DNA of 64,000 nucleotides from positions 1 through 64,000 of the forward strand of contig NZ_JACBFY010000011.1 of assembly GCF_021401245.1 (NCBI RefSeq). The letters run 5' to 3'. Every line of letters begins with the position of its first letter. Within the stretch, counting starts at the first letter, position 1. The DNA is from Pseudacidovorax sp. NFM-22 (lineage in GTDB: Bacteria > Pseudomonadota > Gammaproteobacteria > Burkholderiales > Burkholderiaceae_C). A program made the position numbers and the translations under genes. The notes under the pieces are model-generated. The model worked only from the letters and a program-made list of their open reading frames with translations. It did not search any database and was not told the origin of the DNA. Below are positions 11,892 to 21,549 of this stretch, in pieces.

Positions 11892-12884
11892 TCAGGCGAC
11901 CGTCGCCGGATCGACGTTGGCGCCGCAGACGATCAGGCACACGCGCTGGCCGGGCTGCAGTCGCACGGCGCCGCTGTGCAGCGCGGCCAGCGGCAGCGCC
12001 GCGGCGGCCTCGACGGCCAGCTTCATTTCCTTCCACAACCACTGTTGGGCGTCGCGGATGGCGGACTCGGTCAGCAGCAGCGCCTCGGGCACGTGCTGTT
12101 GCGCAATCTGCCACGCGATGTCGCCGATGCGGCGCGCGCCCAGCGAATCGGCGGCCAGGCCGCCCACGGCCACATCGACCGGCTCGCCGGCCTCGCGGGC
12201 GCGGTAGAGCGTGGGCGAGCCCTCGGGCTCCAGCGCGATGACGCGCGTGCGGCGCTCGAACCAGCCGGCCAGGCCACCGATGAGGCCGCCGCCGCCCACG
12301 CTGACCAGCACCGCGTCGGGTACGCCGCCGGCCTGGGCCTCGATCTCGCGGCCCAGCGTGCCGGCGCCGGCCACCACCTCGGGCTGGTCGTAGGCATGGG
12401 TCAGCAGCGCGCCGGTGGCCTGCTGGCGCGCCAGGCAGGCTTCGAGCGCATCGACATACAGCTCGCCGACCACGTTGACGGTCGCACCCAGGTCGCGCAA
12501 CTTCTGGCGCTTGGCCTCGGGCGAGACGCCGGGCAGGAAGACTTCGCAGGGCACGCCCAGCGCCCGCGCGGCGCCCGCGGTGGCGATGCCGGCATTGCCG
12601 CCAGAGGCGACCACCACGCCCGCTGCCGGAATGGGGTTGGCCAGCAGCCGGTTCATCATGCCGCGGGCCTTGAAGCTGCCGCCGGACTGCAGATGCTCCA
12701 GCTTGAGCCAGACCTCGGCGCCGGGCGCGCCCAGGCCCAGCGCAGCGGCCGGCAGGCGCCACAGCGGCGTCTCGCGCACGAAGCCGCGGCCGTCCTGCTG
12801 CAGGCGGCGGGCGGCGGCTTCGATGTCGGCGCGCCAGCCCCGGGAATCGTGCGAACCGTCGGAAGAGGAAGTCGAAGTCGTCAT
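11892..12884 (-). CDS. PLP-dependent threonine/serine dehydratase family enzyme
   Basis: A 330-residue fold type II PLP enzyme. The Schiff-base lysine lies in 'LQSGGSFKARGMMNRL', the substrate-binding loop is 'VVASGGNAGIATAGAARALG', and the phosphate-binding glycine loop is 'VSVGGGGLIGGLAGW'. There is no regulatory ACT domain, so it is the short catabolic or promiscuous type rather than biosynthetic IlvA. It probably deaminates threonine or serine to an oxo-acid. The start at 12884 removes a low-quality upstream extension. Confidence 0.87.
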   Translation of the reverse strand: MTTSTSSSDGSHDSRGWRADIEAAARRLQQDGRGFVRETPLWRLPAAALGLGAPGAEVWLKLEHLQSGGSFKARGMMNRLLANPIPAAGVVVASGGNAGIATAGAARALGVPCEVFLPGVSPEAKRQKLRDLGATVNVVGELYVDALEACLARQQATGALLTHAYDQPEVVAGAGTLGREIEAQAGGVPDAVLVSVGGGGLIGGLAGWFERRTRVIALEPEGSPTLYRAREAGEPVDVAVGGLAADSLGARRIGDIAWQIAQQHVPEALLLTESAIRDAQQWLWKEMKLAVEAAAALPLAALHSGAVRLQPGQRVCLIVCGANVDPATVA

Positions 12885-12982
12885 GCGTGGCTCGGAAGTG
12901 GCACCGGCCGCATCGTGCGGCCGGCGGGTGGGAGGCTTTGCACAACGCATCGTGGCGCGCGTGCATGGGCGTCCGGGAAGGA

Positions 12983-13957
12983 TCAGGAGATGTGCTGCAA
13001 CGGCGGCTGGTCGTCCAGCTTGAGGCCCTTGGGCAAGGGGAACTTGAGATGCTCCTCCACGCCCGGCAGGCTGCGCACCGACACCGCCCCCAGCGACTTG
13101 ATGCGCTCGATGACCTCGGCCACGAGCACCTCGGGCGCGGAGGCGCCGGCCGTCAGGCCCACCCGGCTGCGACCCTCGAACCAGGCCGGTTGTAGCTCGG
13201 CGGCCGAGTCGACCATGTAGGCCGGCGTCCCCAGCCGTTCGGCCAGCTCGCGCAGGCGGTTGCTGTTGGAGCTGGTGGGGCTGCCCACCACGATCACCAC
13301 ATCGACCTGCGGCGACAGCAGCTTGACCGCGTCCTGCCGGTTCTGCGTGGCGTAGCAGATGTCCTGCTGCTTGGGCTCGCGCGCCTTGGGAAAGCGCGCC
13401 CGCACGGCGGCGGCGATCTCGGCGGCATCGTCCACGCTCAGCGTGGTCTGCGTGACGACGGCCAGCTTGTCGGTCTGGCCGGGCTGCACCTGGGCCACGT
13501 CCTCGACGTCCTCGACCAGGTGGATGCCGCTGGAGAGCTGGCCCATCGTGCCCTCGACCTCGGGATGCCCCTTGTGGCCGATCATGATGAACTCGTAGCC
13601 TTCCCTGGCCAGCTTGGCGACCTCGACGTGCACCTTGGTCACCAGCGGGCAGGTGGCATCGAAGATCGAGAAGCCGCGCGCACGCGCCTCGTTCTCCACC
13701 GCCTTGCTCACGCCGTGGGCGCTGAAGACCAGCGTGGCGCCGGGCGGCACCTCGTCGAGTTCCTCGATGAAGATCGCGCCCTTGGCCTTGAGCTCGTTCA
13801 CCACGTAGGTGTTGTGCACGATCTCGTGGCGCACGTAGATGGGCGCGCCGAACTTGGCCAGCGCCCGTTCCACGATCTCGATGGCCCGGTCCACGCCGGC
13901 GCAGAAGCCGCGCGGCTCGGCCAGCAGGACTTCGCTCAGGGCGGTGCTCGTCGCCAT
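12983..13957 (-). CDS. ispH: 4-hydroxy-3-methylbut-2-enyl diphosphate reductase
   Basis: A 324-residue final enzyme of the MEP isoprenoid pathway, making IPP and DMAPP with a [4Fe-4S] cluster. The three cluster cysteines lie in '[10 protein letters not shown]', '[11 protein letters not shown]' and '[10 protein letters not shown]'. The catalytic 'TQTTLSVDD' and the C-terminal 'TAGASAPE' segment are intact. Its ATG overlaps the stop of the preceding FKBP gene by one base, giving the fkpB-ispH pair known from other proteobacteria. Confidence 0.97.
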   Translation of the reverse strand: MATSTALSEVLLAEPRGFCAGVDRAIEIVERALAKFGAPIYVRHEIVHNTYVVNELKAKGAIFIEELDEVPPGATLVFSAHGVSKAVENEARARGFSIFDATCPLVTKVHVEVAKLAREGYEFIMIGHKGHPEVEGTMGQLSSGIHLVEDVEDVAQVQPGQTDKLAVVTQTTLSVDDAAEIAAAVRARFPKAREPKQQDICYATQNRQDAVKLLSPQVDVVIVVGSPTSSNSNRLRELAERLGTPAYMVDSAAELQPAWFEGRSRVGLTAGASAPEVLVAEVIERIKSLGAVSVRSLPGVEEHLKFPLPKGLKLDDQPPLQHIS

Positions 13958-14415
13958 CACAGGACGCCGATCAGGCGCACCTCGAAGGTCACCGGCTGGC
14001 CCGCCAATGGATGGTTGAAGTCGAACTGCACCGCGCTGTCCGACAGCGCGACGACGGCCCCGGCATAACTGCCGGCGCCATCGGGCGTGGGGAACTGCAC
14101 CACGTCGCCGACGGCGTACTGCTCGTCGGGGTCGCCCAGCTGCGCGAGCAGCGTGCGCGCCACCCACTGCTGCATCTCGGCGTTGCGCTCGCCGAAGGCC
14201 TCGCCGGCCGGCAGCTCGAAGGTGGTGTGCGTGCCCTCTTCCAGGCCCAGCAGGCGCTGCTCGACGGCGGGCGAGAGTTCGCCCGCGCCCAGCGACAGCG
14301 TGGCAGGCTTGTCGTTGAAGGTGTTGATGATGTCGCCGGCCGGGCCGGCCAGACGGTAGTGCAGCGTGAGGAAGGAGCCGGGCTGCACCACGGGGATTTG
14401 GGTGGACGAAGACAA
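13957..14415 (-). CDS. fkpB: FKBP-type peptidyl-prolyl isomerase (SlpA/FkpB type)
   Basis: A 152-residue SlyD/SlpA-like FKBP with '[19 protein letters not shown]' at the N-terminus, the inserted-flap region '[20 protein letters not shown]' and the closing '[20 protein letters not shown]'. It catalyses proline isomerisation and may assist folding. The best-fitting start is a TTG at 14415, since no ATG or GTG nearby preserves the first beta strand. It is translationally coupled to ispH. Confidence 0.9.
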   Translation of the reverse strand: MSSSTQIPVVQPGSFLTLHYRLAGPAGDIINTFNDKPATLSLGAGELSPAVEQRLLGLEEGTHTTFELPAGEAFGERNAEMQQWVARTLLAQLGDPDEQYAVGDVVQFPTPDGAGSYAGAVVALSDSAVQFDFNHPLAGQPVTFEVRLIGVL

Positions 14416-14512
14416 GGGAGGCCCCCGATAAACTGGCCCGCGAGTTTAAAGGAGGGGGTTGGGCCGCCGTGCCGTGGGGCCGTCGACGCCACAGCCCCCG
14501 GGGAGGATCCAC

Positions 14513-15190
14513 ATGGCATTCCACGACCTGCCGGCCGACGCGCGCCCGCGGGAGAAGCTGCTCGCGCGCGGCCCCGCCGCGCTGAGCGACACCGAACTGC
14601 TGGCGCTGCTGCTGCGCACCGGCCTCGCGGGCCGGCATGTGCTGCAGCTGGCGCAGGACGTGCTCGATGCCTGCGGCGGCATCGCCGGACTGCTGCATGC
14701 CGATGGTGAGGCGCTGCGCCAGATCCGCGGCCTGGGCGGCACGGCCAAGCGGGCCGAGCTGCTGGCGGTGATGGAACTGGCCCGCCGCGCCATGGCCCAG
14801 CGCCTGGCCGAGCGCCCCGCCTTCGAGACGCCCGATGCGGTGGCCGAGTACCTGCAGCTACACCTGGCCCACAAGCCGCACGAGGTGTTTGCGGTGCTCT
14901 TCCTCGACACGCGGCACCACCTGCTGGCCATGGAGGAGCTGTTCCGCGGCACGCTGTCGCAGACCAGCGTCTACCCGCGCGAGGTGGTGCAGCGCGCCCT
15001 GCACCATGGCGCCGCGGCCGTCGTGCTGGCCCACAACCATCCCAGCGGCGACGTGCAGCCCTCGCGGGCCGACCAGCAGCTCACCGACGCGCTCAAGGCG
15101 GCGCTGGCCCTGCTGGACATCCGCGTGCTGGACCATGTGATCGTGGGCCCGGGCCGCTTCCTGTCGATGGCGCAGCAGGGACTCGTGTGA
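14513..15190 (+). CDS. radC: RadC/YeeS-family JAB domain protein
   Basis: A 225-residue protein with an N-terminal helix-hairpin-helix-like region ('[20 protein letters not shown]') and a C-terminal JAB/MPN+ domain with the zinc motif '[17 protein letters not shown]' plus an upstream Glu ('AMEELFRGT'). The family name comes from an old radiation phenotype; the actual role is unresolved. The ATG at 14513 follows a strong GGGAGGA ribosome site. It is divergent from the fkpB-ispH pair. Confidence 0.93.
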   Translation: MAFHDLPADARPREKLLARGPAALSDTELLALLLRTGLAGRHVLQLAQDVLDACGGIAGLLHADGEALRQIRGLGGTAKRAELLAVMELARRAMAQRLAERPAFETPDAVAEYLQLHLAHKPHEVFAVLFLDTRHHLLAMEELFRGTLSQTSVYPREVVQRALHHGAAAVVLAHNHPSGDVQPSRADQQLTDALKAALALLDIRVLDHVIVGPGRFLSMAQQGLV

Positions 15191-15231
15191 TCCGCGGCGC
15201 CCCTGCCGCGGGCCCGTGAGACACTGCCCCG

Positions 15232-15900
15232 ATGCCCTCCAAGACCCCGGCCCTCAAGAGCTTGGCCGACCTCAAGCAGGTCCAGCGCCAGCTGGCCGAG
15301 GACCGCGCGCGCGAGGCGGCCGAGGCCCTGCGCCAGAAGCAGCTGGAAGAGCAGCGCCAGGCGCGCCAGAACCTCTTTGCCCGCGCCATCGGCGCCGACA
15401 CGGGCGCCACCAAGCCCCTCAAGCACAAGCCCATGGTCGTGCTGGCCAAGGAGCGGCCGGCGCCGGTGGCCACGCAGTTCCACCTGGACGAGGCCAAGGC
15501 GCTGCGCGAAGCGATCAGCGACGAGTTCGACGTGACGACGCTGCTGGACGCCGACGACCAGATGAGCTTCCGCCGCCCCGGCGTGGGCCTGGACGTGACG
15601 CGCCGGCTGCGCTCGGGCGACTGGTCCATCCAGCGCCAGCTGGACCTGCACGGCCTGCGCAGCGACGAGGCGCGCGAGGCCCTGGGCGGCTTCATCCGCG
15701 AGGCCCACCGCCACGGCGTGCGCTGCGTGCGCGTGGTGCACGGCAAGGGCCTGGGCTCGCCCGGCAAGCAGCCGGTGCTCAAGACCAAGGCGCAGCGCTG
15801 GCTGATCCAGAAGAAGGAAGTGCTGGCCTTCGTGCAGGCCAAGCCGGCCGAAGGCGGCGCCGGCGCGCTGGTGGTGCTGCTGGCGCCCGCCGGGCGCTGA
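15232..15900 (+). CDS. Smr domain protein
   Basis: A 222-residue protein. The N-terminal 65 residues form a charged helix rich in Arg, Gln and Glu. The C-terminal Smr domain (about 135-220) contains 'QLDLHGLRSDEAREAL' and 'VRVVHGKGLGSPGKQPVLK', which match the family's DLHG and HGxG motifs. Stand-alone Smr proteins are nucleases acting on nicked or structured nucleic acid; in bacteria some rescue stalled ribosomes. It follows radC by 41 bases on the same strand. Confidence 0.9.
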   Translation: MPSKTPALKSLADLKQVQRQLAEDRAREAAEALRQKQLEEQRQARQNLFARAIGADTGATKPLKHKPMVVLAKERPAPVATQFHLDEAKALREAISDEFDVTTLLDADDQMSFRRPGVGLDVTRRLRSGDWSIQRQLDLHGLRSDEAREALGGFIREAHRHGVRCVRVVHGKGLGSPGKQPVLKTKAQRWLIQKKEVLAFVQAKPAEGGAGALVVLLAPAGR

Positions 15901-15916
15901 AGGAAGGCGGGGCCGC

Positions 15917-16321
15917 TCACACGCCCTTGTTGCGCATCCAGTCCGCCGTCTGGAAGAAGGAATCGCGCAGCCGCGCCCGCAGCGCCTCGGGCACGCCCGT
16001 CTCGCCCATGGCCTGGTCCATGCAGGCCAGCCACTGGTCGCGTTCCTTGATGCCGATGGGAAAGGGCATGTGCCGCGCCCGCAGACGCGGATGGCCGAAG
16101 CGCTCGGTGTAGTGCTGCGGCCCGCCCATCCAGCCCGTGAGGAACCAGGCCAGCCGCTCGCGCGCGTTGTCCAGGCTGGGACCGTGGGCGGCGCGGAGGT
16201 CGGCGTATTTCGGCTCCAGCTCCATCAGGTCGTAGAAGCGCTCGACCATGGCGCGGATCTTGTCTTCGCCGCCGATCCACTCGAAGGGCGTGTCGAAGGG
16301 CGGCTTTTCCTGAATCTGCAT
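15917..16321 (-). CDS. Group II truncated haemoglobin
   Basis: A 134-residue 2-on-2 globin. It shows 'FEWIGGEDKIRAMVERFYDL' for helices A/B, 'FLTGWMGGPQHYTERFGHPR' for the E-F region with the conserved Trp and Tyr, and the proximal His motif 'LRARHMPFPIG'. Such proteins bind O2, NO or other small ligands. The start at 16321 matches the usual N-terminus; the upstream codons are promoter DNA. It is divergent from the ABC importer operon. Confidence 0.93.
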   Translation of the reverse strand: MQIQEKPPFDTPFEWIGGEDKIRAMVERFYDLMELEPKYADLRAAHGPSLDNARERLAWFLTGWMGGPQHYTERFGHPRLRARHMPFPIGIKERDQWLACMDQAMGETGVPEALRARLRDSFFQTADWMRNKGV

Positions 16322-16437
16322 GCGGCGATTGTCCGCGCCGCCTGCGGCATGCCCGGAATCGGTGCGATGCCACCCCCTTCCCGGCCCGGGGACACTGGCA
16401 TGTGTCTTGCTCATTTTTGTTCTCTATATTGAAATCA

Positions 16438-16453
16438 GTTCAATATATTGAAC
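16438..16453. promoter_or_regulatory. 16-bp perfect palindrome, candidate operator of the ABC importer operon
   Basis: GTTCAATATATTGAAC is its own reverse complement and touches the AAGGAG ribosome site of the importer operon. A further half-site (TATTGAA) lies 10 bases upstream at 16427. Palindromes with GTTC/GAAC ends fit IclR-type regulators, and an IclR gene lies at the other end of this gene group. The site would let a repressor block transcription start. Confidence 0.6.
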
Positions 16454-16467
16454 AAGGAGTGATGAGC

Positions 16468-17508
16468 ATGACCATGAGCGACGCTTTCTCCCGACGCCAT
16501 TTCCTCGGCGCCGCCTCCTCGCTGACGGTGGGACTCGCCCTGCCGGCCCGCGCCGCAGGCGGCCTCACCTCCACCGTCTTCGGCGGCGTCTGGGAAAAGA
16601 ACTACCGCGCCGCCATCGTCGACAGCTTCGAGAAGAAGCTGGGCGTGAAGGTCGCCCTCAAGCTGGGCACGGCCAGCGAGTGGCTGACCAACGGCATGGT
16701 CAACCGGGCCAGGCCCGAGATCGACATGCTGCTGCTGCCCTACCCGGACAGCATCAAGGCGGTGCGTGCCGGCATCGGCATGCCGCTGTCGCCCGAGAAG
16801 ATCCCCAACATCCGCAACGTGCACCCGATGTGGTTCGACCAGTTCCGCAAGGAGGCGGTCGGCCTGGACTATGTGGCCTACGGCATCGCCTACCGCACCG
16901 ACCTGGTGAAGAAGCCGCCGCAGGCCTGGAGCGACCTGTGGGACCCGGCCCTCAAAGGTCGCGTCACCGTGCCCAACATCGGCGTCTGGGGCAGTTGGGA
17001 GATGCTGGTCGCGGCCGCACGCACGCGCGGCGGCGACGAAGGCAACCTCGACCCCGGCTTCAAGGCCCTGCGCGAGCTGCGGCCCAACATCCGCCGCTTC
17101 TTCAGCGGCTCCACCGATGCGATGCAGATGCTGGACACCGGCGAGGTCTCCGTCGTGGCGATGACCACCAACATCCCCGCCTACGCGCTCATCGACAGCG
17201 GCAAGCCCGTGAAGTTCGTCTTCCCCAAGGACGGCTCGATGGTGGGCATGGTCTCCTACCACGTCGCCCGCAACACGCCCAATGCCGAGCTGTGCATGCA
17301 GTTCATCGACCACGCGCTGAGCAAGGAGGCGCAGGAGGCCTTCTGCAATGCCGTGATCGCCGGCCCCACCAACCGCCTGGCGCGCCTGAGCGGCAAGGCG
17401 GCCGAGCGCGTGCCGGCCCTCGAACAGCTCAAGCTCTTCGACTGGGGCAAGGTCATCCCGCAGATGTCCGAGATCACCGACCGCTGGAACCAGGAGATCG
17501 CAGGTTGA
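16468..17508 (+). CDS. ABC importer substrate-binding protein, polyamine (PotD/F) type
   Basis: A 346-residue periplasmic binding protein with a twin-arginine-like signal ('SRRHFLGAASSLTVGLALPA', cleavage near 'ARAAG'). The mature part has 'FGGVWEKNYRAAIVDSFEKK', 'EIDMLLLPYPDSIKAVRAG' and 'GMVSYHVARNTPNAELCMQF', typical of family 1 extracellular solute-binding proteins of the spermidine/putrescine group. AAGGAG at 16454-16459 favours the ATG at 16468 over those at 16462 and 16474. The ligand is not predictable from sequence; the embedded hydrolase gene suggests an amide- or amine-bearing compound. Confidence 0.88.
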   Translation: MTMSDAFSRRHFLGAASSLTVGLALPARAAGGLTSTVFGGVWEKNYRAAIVDSFEKKLGVKVALKLGTASEWLTNGMVNRARPEIDMLLLPYPDSIKAVRAGIGMPLSPEKIPNIRNVHPMWFDQFRKEAVGLDYVAYGIAYRTDLVKKPPQAWSDLWDPALKGRVTVPNIGVWGSWEMLVAAARTRGGDEGNLDPGFKALRELRPNIRRFFSGSTDAMQMLDTGEVSVVAMTTNIPAYALIDSGKPVKFVFPKDGSMVGMVSYHVARNTPNAELCMQFIDHALSKEAQEAFCNAVIAGPTNRLARLSGKAAERVPALEQLKLFDWGKVIPQMSEITDRWNQEIAG

Positions 17509-18716
17509 TCGCCGAGCAGCCCCTGGATGAAGCGGCGCAGGACGCCACGCCGTTCGCGACCGCGCTGGTGATTCCTGCCAGCGCCGCCCTGCGTGACGCG
17601 TTGCCCGCCGCGCTGGAGGATCTGACCACGCTGCTGCAGGCCGCGCGTGCGGCCCGCGTGTTCACCGTCTTCATCGCACCGGTCGAAGCCGACTTTCCCT
17701 GGCCGGCAGCCCTCACGCCGCGTCCGGGCCCGCACGAATTCGTGGTCCGCGCGCCGGACACCGGCGCCTTCGGTGCCAGCACGCTCAACCTGCTGCTGCG
17801 TGCCAACGCCATCGAGCAGCTGGTGGTGGCCGGGCTGCAGCTGGACCTGGCTCTCGCCAGCCTGCTGCGCGATGCGCGCGCCCGCGGGATGCAGGCGCAG
17901 GCGGCCGTCGGCGCCGAGACCCACGCCGCCATCGCGCGCCAATGGCCCGCCACGCCGGAAGCGCCGCGCAGCTGGCAGCCCGAGGTCAAGCATTCGCGGT
18001 GGCTGCGCACGCTGGAGCAACGCGTCGCACCGTCGCACACCGCGCTGCTGCTGATCGACGTGCAGAACGACTTCGTCAGCCCCGAGGGCGCCACCGGCCG
18101 GCGGGAAGCCATGCCGCTGGTGCAGGCCGCCGTGGCCCAGGTGCCGGCGCTGCTGGACGCGGCCCGCACGGCAGGCTGCACCGTGGTGCATGTGCATGCC
18201 GAATACGGCCAGCATGTGCGCAACGTCGGCTCGCCCTACCGCTTCCCGAGCACGCGCACGCGCGAAGGCGCCGTCTGGAGCCTGTCGGCCACCGAGGTGG
18301 ACGACGCCCATCAGTTCGCGCCCGGCGAGGTGGAGGTCTGCCTGCCCGGCAGCTGGGGCGGTCAGCCGCTGGCCGCTGCCGCGCCGCGCGACGGCGAGCT
18401 GCAGATCACCAAGCACCGCTTCAGCGCCTTCGTGGACACGCCGCTGGAAGTGATGCTGCGCGCGCGCGGCATCCGCACGCTGATCGTGGCGGGCGTGACC
18501 ACCAACTGCTGCGTCGAGTCGACGGTGCGCGATGCATCCATGCTGGACTTCCACGTCGTGGTCGCCGAAGACGCCGTGGGCGTGAAGAACTCGGTGGTGG
18601 CGCTGCACGAGGCGTCTCTCGAGCAGATGCGCACCTACTTCGCGCTGGTCGAGCCCGTGGCCCGTATCGCGCAGGCGCTGCAGAGCCACGCCGCGCCGCA
18701 GGACGCCGGCCCATGA
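17505..18716 (+). CDS. Tandem isochorismatase-like hydrolase, N-terminal half degenerate
   Basis: A 403-residue protein made of two isochorismatase-type domains. The C-terminal half (about 175-390) is complete, with catalytic D185 in 'LLLIDVQNDF', K303 in 'QITKHRFSAF' and C336 in 'VTTNCCVES'. The N-terminal half (about 15-150) keeps the fold pattern, but the three catalytic positions are replaced: P24 for Asp, Arg or Val near 82 for Lys, A116 for Cys. It begins with TTG overlapping the previous stop (TTGA), supported by an AGGAG nine bases upstream; no ATG preserves the first strand. It probably hydrolyses a C-N bond in the imported compound. Confidence 0.82.
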   Translation: MIAEQPLDEAAQDATPFATALVIPASAALRDALPAALEDLTTLLQAARAARVFTVFIAPVEADFPWPAALTPRPGPHEFVVRAPDTGAFGASTLNLLLRANAIEQLVVAGLQLDLALASLLRDARARGMQAQAAVGAETHAAIARQWPATPEAPRSWQPEVKHSRWLRTLEQRVAPSHTALLLIDVQNDFVSPEGATGRREAMPLVQAAVAQVPALLDAARTAGCTVVHVHAEYGQHVRNVGSPYRFPSTRTREGAVWSLSATEVDDAHQFAPGEVEVCLPGSWGGQPLAAAAPRDGELQITKHRFSAFVDTPLEVMLRARGIRTLIVAGVTTNCCVESTVRDASMLDFHVVVAEDAVGVKNSVVALHEASLEQMRTYFALVEPVARIAQALQSHAAPQDAGP

Positions 18717-19630
18717 CCGCGCATGCCGCCATCCTGGCGCCCGACTCCCTCACCGTCGTCGCCCCGGCGCGGCGCAGGCCGCCGGTAGGGCTGCTGGTGC
18801 TGCCGGGCCTGGCCTTGCTGGTGCTCGGCCTGTTCCTGCCGCTGGGCCAGGTGCTGTGGATGAGCCTGAACCCGCCCGAGCCCGGCGTCATCGCGCCGGT
18901 CGCCGAACTCACGCTGGCCAACTACGCGCGCCTGATGCGCAGCGACTTCTACCTGGGCATCGTCGGACGCACGCTGTGGCTGTCGGCGCTAACCACCCTG
19001 CTCACCGCGGTGTTCGGCATGGTGCTGGGCCTGTCGGTATGGCGGGCAAGGCCTTCGGTGCGCGGCATGCTGCTGGTGATGATCCTCGCGCCGCTGCTGG
19101 TGAGCATCGTCGCGCGCACCTACGGCTGGGTGGTGCTGCTCGGCGACAAGGGCGCGCTCAACAGCGTGCTCATGGCGCTGGGCCTGACGGACGAGCCCCT
19201 GCGCATCATGTACACCCAGCCGGCCGTGCTCATCGGGCTGGTGCATGTGTTCCTGCCCTTCATGGTGCTCTCGCTGCTGGGCGCGCTGGACCGCATCGAC
19301 CCCCTGCTCACCGAGGCCGCGGCCACGCTCGGTGCCTCGCGCTGGCATGTGTTCCGCCACGTGATCCTGCCGCTCGCGGTGCCGGGACTGGCCAGCGGCA
19401 CCATCATTGTCTTCAGCCTGTCGATGTCCTCGTACGTCACGCCGGCGCTCATGGGCGGCAGCCGCTCGGGGCTGATGACCACCTTCATCTACCAGCAGTT
19501 CTCGGTCACGATGAACTGGCACTTCGGCGCCACCATAGTGGCCGTGCTGCTGGCCGCCACGCTGGCCCTGCTGCTGGCCGTGGTGGGCTGGAGCCGCTGG
19601 TACACGCGCCAATGGAGCCTGGCCCGATGA
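18713..19630 (+). CDS. ABC importer permease, PotB type
   Basis: A 305-residue inner membrane protein with six predicted helices. The cytoplasmic coupling loop carries the EAA-type motif 'EAAATLGASRWHVFRHVILP'. The first helix 'LLVLPGLALLVLGLFLPLG' follows a basic tail. It is coupled to the hydrolase gene (ATGA) and to the second permease (ATGA). It forms the channel with the next gene product. Confidence 0.92.
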   Translation: MTAHAAILAPDSLTVVAPARRRPPVGLLVLPGLALLVLGLFLPLGQVLWMSLNPPEPGVIAPVAELTLANYARLMRSDFYLGIVGRTLWLSALTTLLTAVFGMVLGLSVWRARPSVRGMLLVMILAPLLVSIVARTYGWVVLLGDKGALNSVLMALGLTDEPLRIMYTQPAVLIGLVHVFLPFMVLSLLGALDRIDPLLTEAAATLGASRWHVFRHVILPLAVPGLASGTIIVFSLSMSSYVTPALMGGSRSGLMTTFIYQQFSVTMNWHFGATIVAVLLAATLALLLAVVGWSRWYTRQWSLAR

Positions 19631-20418
19631 ACCGCCTTCTCTCCCTGGGCATGCGCGTGCTGACGGTGCTGCTCTACGTCTTCCTGCTCGCGCCGCTGGT
19701 CATGGTCGTGGTGGTGTCGTTCAACGGCGGGCCGGTGCCCAGCTTTCCGCCCACCGACCTCTCGCTGCACTGGTACGGCGAGGCCCTGGCGTCGGACAAC
19801 TTCATGGGCGGGCTGGTGACCAGCCTCTGGCTGGCCGCGGCGGCCACGCTGGTGGTGCTGCCGGTCGGGGTGGCCGCGGCCTTCGCCATCGCGCGCGGAC
19901 GCTGGCCGGGGCGCACGCTGGTCGAGTCGCTGTTCCTGTCGCCGCTGATCGTGCCGGGCATCGTGATCGGCATCGCGGTGCTGGTGGCGATGGCGGGCCT
20001 GGGCATCGGCAACGCGCCGCTGCGCCTGTTGCTGGGCCATGCGCTGATCGTGCTGCCCTACACGCTGCGCACCGTGCTGGCCGCCCTGACGCGGATGGAC
20101 CCGACGCTGGAAGAAGCCGGCATGGTGTTCGGCGCCTCGCGCTGGCAGGTGCTGCGCCACATCCTGCTGCCGCAGCTGCGCGGCGCCATCGCCGCGGGCG
20201 CCATCCTGAGCTTCATCCTCTCCTTCGACGACGTGTCCGTCTCGCTCTTCCTCGGCAGCGCCCAGCACACCACGCTGCCCATCGCCATCATGTCCTACAT
20301 GCAATACAACTTCGACCCGTCCATCGCGGCCATCTCCGCGATGCTGATCCTGGCCACGCTGGCCATCGCGCTGGTGGTCGAACGCGTGTTCGGCCTCAAG
20401 AAGATCCTGGGGAGCTGA
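19627..20418 (+). CDS. ABC importer permease, PotC type
   Basis: A 263-residue inner membrane protein with six predicted helices. It has the coupling-loop motif 'EEAGMVFGASRWQVLRHILL' and the characteristic 'FILSFDDVSVSLFLG' segment of PotC-like permeases. Its ATG overlaps the PotB-like stop. It partners with the PotB-like permease to make the heterodimeric channel. Confidence 0.92.
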   Translation: MNRLLSLGMRVLTVLLYVFLLAPLVMVVVVSFNGGPVPSFPPTDLSLHWYGEALASDNFMGGLVTSLWLAAAATLVVLPVGVAAAFAIARGRWPGRTLVESLFLSPLIVPGIVIGIAVLVAMAGLGIGNAPLRLLLGHALIVLPYTLRTVLAALTRMDPTLEEAGMVFGASRWQVLRHILLPQLRGAIAAGAILSFILSFDDVSVSLFLGSAQHTTLPIAIMSYMQYNFDPSIAAISAMLILATLAIALVVERVFGLKKILGS

Positions 20419-20420
20419 GC

Positions 20421-21488
<1,068 letters not shown>

Positions 21489-21549
21489 GCACCGGGCCGG
21501 CCGCACGCAGGGCGCGTGGTGCACTGAATACGCCATCGGCGGTGTGCCG

